A stretch of 64,000 bases of DNA from the NCBI GenBank assembly GCA_029962745.1, contig CM057154.1:2769416-2833415 (forward strand), written 5' to 3'. Of this stretch, positions 1 to 10,787 are shown one piece after another. Both the position numbers and the translations under genes were made by a program. This DNA comes from Echinometra lucunter. Taxonomy: Eukaryota > Echinodermata > Echinoidea > Camarodonta > Echinometridae. How positions within the stretch are numbered: the first letter of the stretch is position 1; each line of letters starts with the position of its first letter. A model generated the notes under the pieces. It was not told the DNA's origin. It worked only from the letters and a program-made list of their open reading frames with translations, and did not search any database.

Positions 1-757
1 TTACTATCACCATCCAGTGGGTTTGAGGTGAGTGATGCCTCTTATAGCTACGCCACCTTACCTCACCCATTCATTATCCTACGGCCACGGTACGTAAATG
101 CACCTGGATATTCGAAAAATAAACCCCCTGATGCTGTGTACACAGAAGGTAAGGGCGGCTTGGCAAACTTATTTCTGTCATCCCTGCATTTCACCTTTCC
201 CGATGCATTCGCAAATGTCCTCCGGATGAATGCGAGTCTGTCTCGATGAATCATTCTGCTTTTAAAAGAATGCTTGAGGATTACCCATTTATAAATATCG
301 GTCGGTCTGAGAACTTCCTTGAGATATCTGTCTCGTAAAGGTCTGTCAACTGCTTTGTTTCCCCTCTACATTATCTGCTTGCACGCGCTGTCTGGTATTT
401 CATCATTTTCTTTTTTTTTTACGTCGTAGCTGTAACCTAAGGGGTGTAATGTTCACTGGCGTACTGATGGGGGATTGGGGCAGTTACCCCCAAATAAAAT
501 TCAAACGTGGTTTATTTCTAATTCGATACCAGAGATTTACAAATATTGCTGAATTGAGATGATTTTTCCGGGGTTTTTCCTCACTCTTTTGCAACTTGCA
601 TTTTTTTTTCTACCCGCCTCCCCCAATCTTTTGCTTATTACGCCTCTGGTAATGTTTGTATATGTCAGTCAAGCATACTACTCAAAATTCTATCATTCCG
701 ATCACAATCTTTCAAAATATTTGTCTCTAATGTTAGCTTAGAAATAACCTTTATCGA
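1..757. other. Unassigned sequence, no gene recognised
   Basis: An open frame of 73 codons at 28-249 (+) and a 63-codon one on the other strand overlap, and neither shows a domain or convincing splice sites. The segment is somewhat less AT-rich at its left end than its neighbours, so a piece of an exon cannot be excluded. No repeat family of this window was recognised here. Confidence 0.4.
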
Positions 758-800
758 CCCCCCCCCCCCAACACACACACACACACCCACACCCACAACA
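758..800. repeat. Poly-C run followed by (AC)n microsatellite
   Basis: Twelve C's run into a CA/CCCACA-rich stretch. It is a simple-sequence repeat. Confidence 0.9.
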
Positions 801-863
801 AGAGCAATAGAAAGATTGGCCTGTGAATGGACATGCTGACATGTGGTGGATTAGGCTAGACAG

Positions 864-928
864 GTCTGCAAATAAGAAGTCTGCAAATAAGAAGTCTGCA
901 AATAAGAAGTCTGCAAATAAGAAGTCTG
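864..928 (+). repeat. 15-bp tandem repeat, 4.3 copies
   Basis: The unit gtctgcaaataagaa occurs four times without a mismatch, followed by a partial fifth copy. Perfect copies imply recent expansion by slippage or unequal exchange. There are no spacers, so it is not CRISPR-like. Confidence 0.95.
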
Positions 929-1100
929 ATTGCTGGTGCGATAGTGTTGAATTGCTACTACCTTTTTTTATTTGAACATGTTTCAGTCATTCTGATGTTT
1001 TATCTGTGTTAACAATGTAACTCGTGCTGTGAGAAACAGTGACATAGTTGGGAGGGCATCTGGGCACGTGCCTTAAATATTGAATGGCCAGAATAAAACT

Positions 1101-1172
1101 AAATAAAGAAAGAAAGAAGAAAGGAAGAAGGAAGAGAGAGCGAGAGAGAGAGAGAGATAGAGAGAGATATAT
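1101..1172 (+). repeat. Purine-rich GA/GAAA microsatellite
   Basis: Alternating GAAA and GA units end in a short TATATA. The minus-strand 104-codon ORF across it (987-1301) is Ser/Leu-rich because of the CT complement and is not regarded as a gene. Confidence 0.9.
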
Positions 1173-2448
1173 AGTGTGTGGTGAGGGGAAGGGGGTTGGA
1201 AGGGTGCGAAGGGGAAGGAACATGAAAAAAATATAATACAACCTTCCTAACTCCTTTGACACCACGCCTTTTTCGAATCCATCACAATTTTTGCCTACCA
1301 TTCTTTTGGACGTGCAGAATCGTTTATGCCGAGTATTGACCTACACAGTGGAGTGCGGGTCAAACCTAATACATGAAAATAATAACGCATTGCTTCCATT
1401 CTTTAATTGAGCTTTATTAACTTTGAAATCGAAAATGAGTAAACTCCAATATTCCTCTTGTGTTGAAAAGAGGAAACAAACGAACAAACACAAACCTGTG
1501 ACATTTCGTTACTCAGGCCATGCTAAGAAATGATGTTCCTTCCCGAATTCAATATTGTGGATTATAAACTATAAGATTCTTGCTGATTTTAAAGGTAGGC
1601 TATTCTGTATTGTAAAGCAATAGATTGGCATTGCTTTGTTTTCGTCATTCGTTGCATTCGATCGATATAACTTTTGGATATACAGGTTGAATTAGAACAG
1701 AGTAATCATTTCACCGATGTACGTTCGCATTATCTGCCACTATGAATATCACCAGATATTAGACTTTCATTTTCTTTCTGTGGTACATGATGATGAAATG
1801 ATGCGAGGTTCAGTCTTGTATCCAACTTCAAATGTCAGGTCACCATATCTTTCATTATTTATTGATTTTTTATTTTTTATTTTTTGGTTATTTTCTGTTA
1901 TTTACATGTTTGGGCCGTTTCTCCTCTCGTAATAAAACGGTATTCATAATAGATAAATCTAGCGGTTGAGGTTTTCCAAACCGAGATCACGTTTCATGAG
2001 AAGATGTTCCTCAGGACGATCAATTTCGATAATGTTGACTTATCAAACACGTGCCTTCCCCACAGGGGTACGAAAAGGATTCACATCTGTTGTTTTTAAA
2101 CAACATCCATATTTGAATTCATATAACACACTTTTACGACAAGAACTATTCGTAACACTTTACAGAAATGCAATATGGAATAAACATGTTTTCTTCTAAA
2201 AGATTTTCCTAAGATCATGAGGAGAAATGCAATAGGCAGGAGGAAAAGCTTAGGAAAGCACACGTGTCATGCTTTTTCTCTTCGAGCCCTATTTATTAAA
2301 AAAATATATACACTGAGTTTTGCCAATATCAAAATGTGTTTCATGTCTATAATCATTAGTTGTTAATAATGGACCATGCATCCATTAACATAAACAAAAC
2401 ATTTCCATTCTGTATACATGAAAGAAGGAGTTGTCGTTTCCGACTGTC
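1173..2448. other. Unassigned AT-rich sequence
   Basis: Only short ORFs occur (71 and 77 codons at 1717-1932 and 1966-2199), with no recognisable domains. No repeat shared with other parts of the window was seen. Confidence 0.4.
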
Positions 2449-2472
2449 CTTTTTTTTTGGGGGGGGGGGGGG
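2449..2472 (+). repeat. T10-G14 homopolymer pair
   Basis: A run of T passes directly into 14 G's. This T/G or A/C juxtaposition recurs through the window, often near hAT-like ends. Confidence 0.9.
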
Positions 2473-2638
2473 AATGATTTCAATTTTTTATTGACGCAAG
2501 CTCTCTCTCCTCCACATCAGTCTTATATTCACATGTTGCATCCTGTACACATGGTACACATACCTATTAATATTTTGTCTGTCCGTTTAGAAGTGATAGT
2601 TATCAATCTTGTACTCTCTTCCCCTATCATTGTACCTG

Positions 2639-2745
2639 TTTTGTTTTGTTTTGTTTTGTTTTTCTCTCTGTCTTTCCCTTCTCTCTCCCTCTCTCCCCTC
2701 TCTCTCTACCTGTCTTCTTTTCTATCTCTCTCTCTCTCTCGCACA
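2639..2745 (+). repeat. (TTTTG)n followed by CT-rich microsatellite
   Basis: Four to five TTTTG units are followed by about 80 bp of TCTC/CCTCTC sequence. The overlapping 115- and 112-codon ORFs are low-complexity Leu/Ser/Phe translations of this tract. Confidence 0.85.
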
Positions 2746-3122
2746 ATCACTCACATTCCACGCACGCAGGCGCTCTGATTTTGTCATGTTTGTGAACCAA
2801 GGCATAATTACCTATATTCTGCAAGCAGTTTATAAACATCCCATCGTCAGACATTATACCATTCATTATCCATATCCAACACAACATTATCCAAATTTAC
2901 ACATTAAATTGATAACTTTATTACATGAAATTTATTTGAAACTTTGAAAGACTAAGAGGTCTTTAAGATTTTCACTGAAATAAAAACACGATTGCCCCCT
3001 AAGTCCACATTTTTCATAGCTCGATGTTCCAAAAATTCTACCTACCCAGGGTTTCGTGTCAAAGAGGTTTCATACACCGACAGACTATCTCCTTCGCTCT
3101 GTTGCCTGGCTAGGACGTATCC
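2746..3122. other. Unassigned sequence left of the 3129 foldback
   Basis: This is AT-rich DNA without a supported ORF or recognised repeat. Confidence 0.4.
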
Positions 3123-3128
3123 CAGAAG

Positions 3129-3606
3129 TACGGAAGCTTAAAAGTGCCAGCGAGATGACGAGATAATTTAGACCAAGAAGATGAGAAGACAAGTTTAAAG
3201 GCGAGTGAATGAGTTTTTGGAACTCGGTAAGTCAACTTGTTTGGGACAAGGAGACAAAATGACGAGTTCTTGGAACTCGGCAAGCTGACTTGTTTTGGAC
3301 GAGAAGACAAGATGACGAGTTATTTGAACTGCCGAGTTCCACGAACTTGTCATCTCGTCTCCCCGTTACCAAACAAGTCGACTTGCCGAATTCCAGTAAT
3401 ATGAATAACTTGTTATTTCGTCTTCTCATCCCAAACAAGTCGACTTCGAACATACCCAGTTCCAATAACTCGTCATCTCGTCCTCTTGTCTCAAACAAGT
3501 TGACTTGCCGATTTCCAGTAACTTGTCATTTCGTCTTTTAACTTGTCTTCTCGTCTTCTTGACGTAAATTATCTCGTCATCTCGCTGACACATTTAAGCT
3601 TCCGTA
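3129..3606. mobile_element. 478-bp foldback element with internal subrepeats (TSD CAGAAG)
   Basis: The left end TACGGAAGCTTAAAAGTG and the complement of the right end (TACGGAAGCTTAAATGTG) form terminal inverted repeats. They continue as a long imperfect inverted repeat through 'GCGAGATGACGAGATAATTT'. The six bases CAGAAG flank it at 3123-3128 and 3607-3612 and look like a target-site duplication. Each arm is built from a degenerate ~65-70-bp motif containing 'gacgag..cttggaactcgg.aag..gacttgttt', so the centre is a set of nested inverted subrepeats. It has no transposase ORF, so it is non-autonomous. The ORFs in it on both strands arise from the repeat symmetry. The superfamily cannot be assigned from ends and TSD alone. 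Confidence 0.8.
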
Positions 3607-3659
3607 CAGAAGGCATCAGTGATGATTTCAGACTTTAGATAGATGGCTTGATAACTGAC

Positions 3660-3925
3660 TGAAGATCAGCTGATTACCGAATCGAGAGAAGCCTCTGCCT
3701 GTCGAACAATAAAGATCGTGGGTTCGAATCCATCCCGGGTGGATGACTGAAGATTGCGTTATGTGTTAACGTGCACGCCTCTCCCCTCTTTCATAGATGC
3801 ATGCTATGTTTCAGTGGAAAAACACTCCGTCCCTCTGATAGGACTTTAAATGAAACCCGTGTAGTGGATATACCCAACCCAACTGGAACTGGGATATACC
3901 TCGTGTCAAAGTGATTGTTTGCTTT
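3660..3925 (+). mobile_element. Probable tRNA-derived SINE, degenerate
   Basis: A perfect RNA polymerase III B-box, GGTTCGAATCC, lies at 3721-3731 inside a tRNA-like context ('gatcgtgggttcgaatccatcccgg' split across the line), with a weak A-box-like region about 45 bp upstream. Downstream at ~3829-3860 comes 'ctccgtccctctgataggac' and 'tttaaatgaaacccgtgta', which resembles the 'ggacgttaaa...ggtcccgtgta' body seen in many invertebrate tRNA-SINEs and in the SINE at 23953-24164. No clean TSD or simple-repeat tail was found, so the borders are approximate. Confidence 0.55.
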
Positions 3926-4814
3926 CCCCTCCCAGGCATAGGTGACGCCAAATCATGATGAGGAATTGCTCATCTCTCCCATGCGGAACCTTTTTCCGTT
4001 TAAAAGAAAATTTGTTCGATTCGTCTCGTTTATCCAAGGTTGGCTATTCAGTAAATAAAACCTGCTATGGGAAATGAGATCCCTATACATCAGGTCACTA
4101 AAGAGCACAAATGATACAAAATTGAAAAGATCTGGTAGATATCTTATACTTGAGACAGTTATCCTCGGTATTACAAAACACTAACTCAAGTTGGGGCAGA
4201 ACGAATTATAACGTCAAACGTCCGTATAGGTTATCAAGTTTTTCCCGTTTATAAAGTATTCATGATAACACTATGGACGGTTTTATTATAATTTATCCAA
4301 AAGGTTTGTGTAGAATAAGTGATGAATAATATACACTCAGAAGCGATATCTGCTTTAAGTGGTCGCGACGGAGCGAGGGGCAGAGATAAGAATAATAACG
4401 CGGGAAATAAACTGACGAAGCGATTGGCTTGGAGAGAATTATTGCAGACGATAGTCTTTTATAGGATGGCGGGAAAAACAAGCAGTGGGTCAATGCTCGC
4501 TCGCACATTGTAGGGGATTAGAAGTCTTTTTGTGGGGGAAAATAAGGGAGTGGTAGAGAACAAAGAGAACATATCATGCATAATCTGTTCCTTTATGCAT
4601 TTTTATTTTCGAGGGGATTATTTTGTTTTACAAATTCCTCAAGGAATAAACTTGATTGACGTCAAGCCCTCTTTGTAATGTTTAATAATAAAAAAAAGTG
4701 AAGATGCATCAAAATTGTATTACGTCGAAGTCGATGTTATGCCGGCTATAGAAGAGCCGCCAGAGCCACTTCGGGAACAGATTCCTTCATTGCACCGAAT
4801 CGATGCCAAAGTTC
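3926..4814. other. Unassigned sequence
   Basis: There are overlapping 71- and 64-codon ORFs on opposite strands (4293-4513) with no domain. Nothing else was recognised. Confidence 0.4.
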
Positions 4815-4817
4815 TTA

Positions 4818-5175
4818 AGCCCACTGCCACTATACGATCCGGCTGCAATCCGATTTTTGAAAAATTGGTTATAGCATTCGATATGAGCATTCAAACATGA
4901 AAAAATCTTAACGATCAAATCGAAATTCCGGGCAATTGCGAGCCTCCCTATAGGAATAAAAGCGAATTCAATTCCGAATCGTAGTGACGTCATCGGCTAC
5001 GATTTGAAGCCGATTTGGTCTTTACTCCGACCACAAGGGTTTGCAGTTAACCAAAATTTCGATTTTAGTATTTCTATCATTATTCCGAAATTATTTTACT
5101 TGTTTAAACTTTCATATTTAATGCAAGATGCCATTCGAAAGTCGGGTCGCAGTCAGATCGTATAGTGTGCGGGCT
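4818..5175 (+). mobile_element. PIF/Harbinger-type MITE, copy 1 (TSD TTA)
   Basis: The left end AGCCCACTGCCACTATACG is the inverted match of the right end (complement AGCCCGCACACTATACG). The trinucleotide TTA stands directly outside both ends (4815-4817 and 5176-5178). A 3-bp TWA duplication is the hallmark of PIF/Harbinger elements. The inside is ~75-80% like the copy at 32926-33338, including 'tagtgacgtcat' and 'ggctacgatttgaagccgat'. It is only 358 bp with no transposase, so it is non-autonomous. It carries a CRE-like TGACGTCA. Confidence 0.85.
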
Positions 5176-5180
5176 TTATG

Positions 5181-5484
5181 CTAGGTTACCACTGCCGATC
5201 CGATCAACTCGATTGTCCCAATCTCTCAAAAACCTAGTCTGCAAAAACGGACACAATTTTGACACCTGAACACATTAATTCAATGAAGTCTTGAATGAGC
5301 GTACCCATGGCAAGTCTCTCGTACAGTCAAATAATTTGAAGCCGCAAGTGACTTGCCATGACAAGACTCATTCAGGACTTCATGGAATTATTGTATGCAA
5401 GTGTGAAAATAATGTCTGTTTTTGGAGACTGGGTTTTGAGAGATCGGGACAATCGAGTTGATCAGATCGGCAGTGGGAACCCAG
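5181..5484. mobile_element. 304-bp foldback MITE
   Basis: Two ~143-bp arms are inverted copies of each other. The left arm starts CTAGGTTACCACTGCCGATC and the right arm ends with the complement of CTGGGTTCCCACTGCCGATC. They are joined by a short loop near 5325-5345, so single strands would fold into one long hairpin. The element begins a few bases after the TSD of the 4818-5175 MITE. No clear TSD of its own was found. The 87-codon ORF 5358-5621 crosses its border and is not a gene. Confidence 0.75.
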
Positions 5485-5558
5485 CTGTATTACTCACTTG
5501 GAATTATTTCCATTGCGTCGTTACTTGCGCCAATCTATCCTGTGAAGGCAACCGTACT

Positions 5559-5686
5559 CCAGGTCCCCGTTTCATAACAAGTTGTAATAAGCTACCAAAA
5601 TCCTTGCATATGATTGGCTGAGAGCAAATTTGTCACAGAAATGTGGCAGTTGTTACTGATAACAAGTTTTACGAAACAGAGCCCAG
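5559..5686 (-). mobile_element. Short hairpin MITE (GGGCCCTGTTTCATAAAACTTG family), copy 1
   Basis: It is a reverse-oriented relative of the copy at 15737-15893. Both ends carry a form of 'ccctgtttcataaaacttgt' and the middle has the conserved 'ctctcagccaatcag'. Ends pair to form a hairpin. At ~130-160 bp without coding capacity it is a MITE or foldback-type repeat, superfamily unknown. Confidence 0.75.
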
Positions 5687-5950
5687 TACGCTGGGCCCCG
5701 ATATCTCACATACATGGTGTGTCGAAGACCGCGTCAGCCATGCACTGACGCAGTGCCACGTGAGCAAAGTGGCACATTAAATGTCCAACAAGACATTGCA
5801 CAGTAAAGTCAGTGTTCCGTCAACGCTGCAGTATAGTTCTATAGATACCTAAAAGGCCTTAACGTCGCATGTCTGCATATTATAGACGAGGAGTTATTTT
5901 TCCTTTGATAGAGTGTCAGTGGAATAGGACTTTCCTGTGCATTTATGTTA
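5687..5950. other. Unassigned sequence with short inverted motif
   Basis: It includes a CCCAG-tacg-CTGGG palindrome at the junction with the preceding MITE and a small repeat of 'tgacgcagtgccacgtg'-like bases near 5740-5775. No ORF is supported. Confidence 0.4.
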
Positions 5951-5954
5951 GAGG

Positions 5955-5991
<37 letters not shown>

Positions 5992-6130
5992 AGAAGAAGA
6001 TGATGATGAATAAAAAGAAGAAGAAGAAGAAGAAGAAAGAGGAGGAGAAGAAGAAGAAGAAGGAGGAGGAGGAGGAGAAGAAGAAGAAGAAGAAGAAGAA
6101 GAAAAGGGGCAGAGAAAAGACGGAGAGGGA
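5951..6130 (+). repeat. GA / GAA / GAG purine microsatellite
   Basis: About 180 bp consists almost wholly of A and G, changing from GA to GAA to GGA units. Minus-strand ORFs of 128 and 88 codons are poly-Ser and poly-Leu readings of it. Confidence 0.95.
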
Positions 6131-6510
6131 GGATAGGAAAGCCGTTTGTTTTGGAGTGCTTCTGAGGTAATCCGACAGTATGTCCCGGCGACATAATGCT
6201 CCTTGTCATTTAAAAAAAAAATCAAAACTTAAAGGTCAAAATAAGGGTCGCGATTACTTCTTAGCTTTGGTCAGGCGTAGGTATATTCATAGTGTTGAAA
6301 CAATATCTAAATGTAGGAATTTGAAATTGGTGCGCGAATTGATCGCGGGGCAACTATCATGGGAGCAGTTGTCCTACAATCACTTCTCAACACCAGCCAT
6401 AATGATTGACAACCAATTATCACGTGATCATGTCCTTGAACCGTCGTCAGGTAACCGCCATGTGACCCTGAATGTGAGCTTAGGACTTATATGGAAAGCA
6501 GGTACGCCAT
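6131..6510. other. Unassigned sequence with a 110-codon ORF of unknown status
   Basis: The frame 6180-6512 (+) is one of the few ORFs here that is not low-complexity (basic start with HLKKKSKLKG, then mixed residues). It has no recognised domain and ends at the border of the 6511 MITE. It could equally be chance. Confidence 0.3.
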
Positions 6511-6936
6511 AATTCGTCATCTAAAACGCGTATGCCCGAGCTGCTGCATACGTACGCACCAGACATGACGTACACGCATACGTTATCGATTTGACCAATC
6601 AGCGTGCACCGTTTTGTTTACAAAAGGGCAGAGCGTACGTGTGTACGTCAACTAATTGCATACGTATTAAAAGCACGCGTCAACTTTTTGATTACGTCTG
6701 CACAGTACATTTGCTGACGCGTGTACTGCTCATATACGTATGAAATTAGTTGACGCGTGCTTCTTATATTCATGCCAAAATAGTTGACGCACGCCATGTA
6801 CATACGTACGCATCGCCCCTTTGTAAACAAAGCGGTGCACACTGATTGGTCAAATCAATGACGTATGTATGAGCGTATTATACGTCATGTCTGGTGCGTA
6901 CGTATGCTCAGGCATTCGCGTTGTAGATGACAAATT
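6511..6936. mobile_element. 426-bp foldback MITE rich in ACGT/TACGTA
   Basis: The left arm (from AATTCGTCATCTAAAACGCG) and the right arm (complement AATTTGTCATCTACAACGCG) match over ~170-200 bp with small gaps. The matches include 'cgcaccagacatgacgta', 'gatttgaccaatcag' and 'gttgacgcgtgc'. The arms are unusually rich in CpG and in the palindromes TACGTA and GCGC for this AT-rich, CpG-poor region. There is no coding capacity. AATT at both borders may be the target duplication, but as a palindrome it is ambiguous. Confidence 0.8.
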
Positions 6937-8184
6937 GCGGCGCAGTTGGCTATCCATAGACTAGATTAACCTTACGAGGAGTCAAACAAACAGTCGAGTG
7001 AAAATGAGAATCTCCTGCAGGACCAGACATTAATGTAAGAGGATCTAAGGTAGACGCGCCCAAAACAAACATTTCAATATCGATTCATTACATGGATACT
7101 CAATAAAACAGAACTCGTCTGGCCAGCCAGTTTATATTGCTCCTATTCTGAGTGACTTTGAAATAGGAGCGTTAATTTAGCGTCTTAGGTAGAACATGCA
7201 CCCTAAGTCTGAACTTCTTGAGGGTGGAGGAAACCGAGTTATTTCGACTATAATCTGATAATTGTGATGGATACATCACTATGAAACGGATTAGATTAGA
7301 TTTTGTAGTCAATGCAGCAGACTTGCACATGATAAAATGACAATGGTTTTGGTATCTCAAAAGCTAACCTATTTTCAAGTTAATGAATACAATTCTTAGA
7401 ATGTGTATAAAAAGCTTGTTACTTTGGTGAGGTAGGTTTTGTTGTTGTTGTTGTTTTTTTTTTAAATCCATCTTGCCTAGTATCCTGGCCTAGTATCTGG
7501 GTAAAAAGCAGTTACATGTTTTGAACATTCTTTTCCTGAATATCGTAATATATATGTGAACGGCCCCCGTGGGTCTCTAATAAACCTCTTATCAGCTGGT
7601 CCTTCCCTCTTGTTACCTACCCTCTTGTTACCCTTTCACTTTGTTTACCGGTCCCTTGTCACCCCCTGGCCACCTCCGGGCCACCAATAAGACATCACGC
7701 TATCAGCCAAAGAAATGTCGACACCACTGTCAATACGAATTTCATCTTTTTTTGATTGAAAGAATGATGCAAATTTCGAAATTGTCATATTGCATCTTAT
7801 ACCTCGGGGGATTAAGTAAACAATATCGAACGGCATGTGAGCAGGTACTAGTATACACTCGCGATCAGATGACACTGGGATCATGTTACATCTGATAATT
7901 TGTGTCCAATGGACAGCAACTCAAGAGGACCAAATAAGATGAGAATCATAGTACAGCCAATTGTCGAGCAAAGAACCCGAGAGGGTAGAAAGGCAAGGGC
8001 AAAAGAATGGAGAGGGATGGGTTGTGTTTTTTAATCATGATGTTGTTTATGTTAAATTTACAAATTGTCATATTCTATGCTATCATGTCTTTGCTCCTTG
8101 ACGCGAAACGAGTGTCGCTGATTTATGTCGGGTGCATGTATGTCATTGTCATTATTTTTCTGAACTAAAATTTGATGCAATAAT
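6937..8184. other. Unassigned sequence
   Basis: It contains a short (GTT)n near 7438-7460 and several chance ORFs of 62-84 codons. No repeat or domain was recognised. Confidence 0.4.
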
Positions 8185-8222
8185 ATTCAATTCAGTTCAA
8201 TTCAATTCAATTTATTTATTTT
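8185..8222 (-). repeat. (AATTC)n pentanucleotide, possible retroelement 3' tail
   Basis: The plus strand reads ttcaattcagttcaattcaa. The complement reads AAATAAATTGAATTGAATTG, like a polyadenylation signal and short-repeat tail of a non-LTR element inserted in minus orientation. No coding remnant is visible beside it. Confidence 0.5.
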
Positions 8223-8261
8223 CCACTTTCATATTGGTTCTTTCTACCCCTTTCTTCCACT

Positions 8262-8390
8262 TTCTATCTGTTTGTCTGTCTCTCTTTCTCTCTGTGTATG
8301 TGTCTTTATGTCCATATGTATATGTCACTCCTTATCTTTCTCCCCTCTCTCTCTCTCTCTTTCTTTCTCTCTCTGTCTCCCTCTGAACCT
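8262..8390 (+). repeat. CT-rich microsatellite
   Basis: TCTC and TCTG repeats are interrupted by a short TATG-rich piece. It is low-complexity DNA. Confidence 0.9.
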
Positions 8391-8407
8391 TGTTCTCTAC
8401 CTAATTA

Positions 8408-8744
8408 AGCACAGTTTTCACGGGAACTCGAATGTTTTGCGAAGGATGCGAATGTCGAAAAAATTGCAAAATCCAACATTCGCATTTTATGCTCCAAAAA
8501 AGTTCGCTAAACTTGCGCGGGGGTTCGGAAGCGTCGCCAATTGTTCATTTTTAGGTTAGCAGAATTTAAAAAAAAAAAAGAAAGAAATTTCTTGCGATGG
8601 TTTCCCGTAACCAACGAACAATTGACGACGCTTCCGAACCTTGGCGAAATTTCGACGCATGAAATGCGAATGTTGAATTTTGGCATTTTTTTTTTTATAT
8701 TTGCTTCCTCCGCAAAACGTTCGCGTGCCCGTGAAAACTATGCT
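8408..8744. mobile_element. 337-bp foldback MITE
   Basis: The ends AGCACAGTTTTCACGGGAAC and, complemented, AGCATAGTTTTCACGGGCAC begin two inverted arms that continue through 'gttttgcg', 'gcgaatgt' and 'ggttcggaagcgtcg'. The centre is A-rich. The element has no transposase and no clear TSD. Confidence 0.8.
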
Positions 8745-8799
8745 CTATCCTCTCACCCCTTACTTTTTCCTGTTGTTCATCTTCCTATTCATTACTTAA

Positions 8800-9201
8800 C
8801 CCATTCGTGACAGGAATTATTTAAAGCCTAATTTGATCAGCTTTTATTCTTCAAATTGGCAAACCAACATTTTGATTTTATTGCTACATTTTCTTATAAA
8901 ACGTCATGTATCTGAATTGAATATAAATTGACGGAAATTATGAGAAGTCAAAATGTTGCCAATTTGCAGGGGAAAACGGTGATTTTAAACTTTCTATCAC
9001 ATTGCCAATTTAAGGATTTTAATGCTTATTTTCCTTTAAAAAATTTTCAGCATCAAACAACGAATATTAACGCAACCAAAATGGGACCAGTTTGTGTAGA
9101 ATTTTTTGCTCTTTCTGCTCATGTATTTGGTATAATTTTAGGGCTTTGCATCAAAAGATATTAGGCCAAACCACAAAATGTGGACCTCTGTCATGAATGG
9201 G
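8800..9201 (+). mobile_element. piggyBac-type MITE, copy A (TSD TTAA)
   Basis: It starts CCCATTCGTGACAG and ends CTGTCATGAATGGG, with TTAA on both sides (8796-8799, 9202-9205). A TTAA target and ends starting CCC are characteristic of piggyBac. It is 402 bp, too short for a transposase, so it is non-autonomous. It is very close in sequence to the copies at 31579 and 41854. The 78-codon ORF 8928-9164 recurs in those copies only because the DNA is similar. Confidence 0.9.
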
Positions 9202-9205
9202 TTAA

Positions 9206-10787
9206 AGGTGAAAAATGATACATAAGACATTCTCATTTCCCGCTCCAGTTCTTTCTCTGAATAATCCTTGACTGCATGATGGGCTTAGCGCGAATACCAC
9301 GTGATTATCCGCGTTCATGACATTTGTCTGATTTTAGCAAAATCCATTTCTGTGAATGTGACCAAATTTCTGATTCTACAGTCGGCCAATATCTCTCAAA
9401 TGTATGTTTAGATGAGACATTTCCAGTGAAAATATGAAACTGAATGAACCATGCTCAGTATTTTCATGGAAAATGGGTTGTTTGTTGAAATATTTTCGAT
9501 ATTTGCATATTTGCATTTGATTTTGCTTCTTCCCCCACAAAAAGTCCCGACAGCCAATGCAGTGCTATTTTTTCAGTTATGGAGGCAGTATCATCAGTAT
9601 TCATGGAATGGAGTTAGCTGGAATAGAATGTCGTATTTCTAATAGTATCGCTCCATTTCATGCAATTATCTTTTGAGCTTCTACAGAATTTTATTTTTAA
9701 CTCCTACGCTCTCAGTCACACGTCTTACGCTTGATCGTGACCTATGGTAGATTTATTCCCTTGCCCTTTTGAATTTGTTCCACCCATTAAAATTATCAGT
9801 GCAATAGTCAAGATTTTAGCTTTTTACTTTTACTTTTTCAGTTATATTTTTTAATTTTACTTATTGTCGTAAATCTTATTATACCAAGTTAAGCAGAAAA
9901 AGAGAAATCATTGATCAGTACCAAATCCCTAAACATTTGAAGTTTATGCGAACTTGGCTAGACTGTAAAAATTCTTGTAGGAACTTTAATATAGGAAATT
10001 ACTGGCTGCAGGGTTGCTAGTAACATCTAACATTTATCTGTTTATGATTGTAATCCCATTATAGATTGTTCTTCCTGCCTGAACATACTCCATGGCGCCG
10101 TGTCATGTCGATGCCTGGAGAGGTTTTGGATAGAAAAACCGATCCTCCATCTCTCTGAAGTATATTGTTAAGTAGCTGCCACATGCCTTGTATCAAAGAT
10201 CAAAAAGCATTTCAAAAGAAATCCTACAAAAATTATTGGAGGGCTGCACCTCTTTGTTTATCTTTTAATTCGTTTATCCTGCGCCGCATCTCATCACATT
10301 TTCGATATGAAATTTTACTACCACGAGCAAAATGCTGCTCACACTTCTGTCATTACGTCATCTGTCTGGAAATACTTCCAAGAAATTTCATTTTATCTTT
10401 AAGTATCTTAGAGCCATACTCTTCTCTTGTTTTGTCCTGACATGTAGATCCTTTGTAATTTTGATGACGATGTTCTAGAAGTTCTATGAGTGTAACTATA
10501 CAAAAAAAGAAAAAATAGCGACTTAAAAGTGATACACATCCAATTTTCTTTCTTGCGTGTCATTTTACCTGGAGGGCTATACACAAATACAACACAACAT
10601 TGCCAATGAGATGAACATTCGAACATTTCTCAAATACAACAGAGGTGTTTTTCCCCACTTTTATTACAAGTCTTTTTAAAGTGAAATAATCAAGCACAGA
10701 ATTCAGTTGGGGATTTCCCCGTGCTTTCTTAATTGTTTCCAGCATGATCCACAAAACACACATGTGATATTCATTTAGTAATATACA
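9206..10787. other. Unassigned AT-rich sequence
   Basis: Several ORFs of 63-91 codons lack domains. No copy of the repeat families found elsewhere in the window was noticed here. Confidence 0.4.

Noticed and set aside
3721..3731. tRNA gene suggested by the perfect B-box
   Set aside because: No cloverleaf with paired acceptor stem could be drawn; the body downstream is SINE-like.
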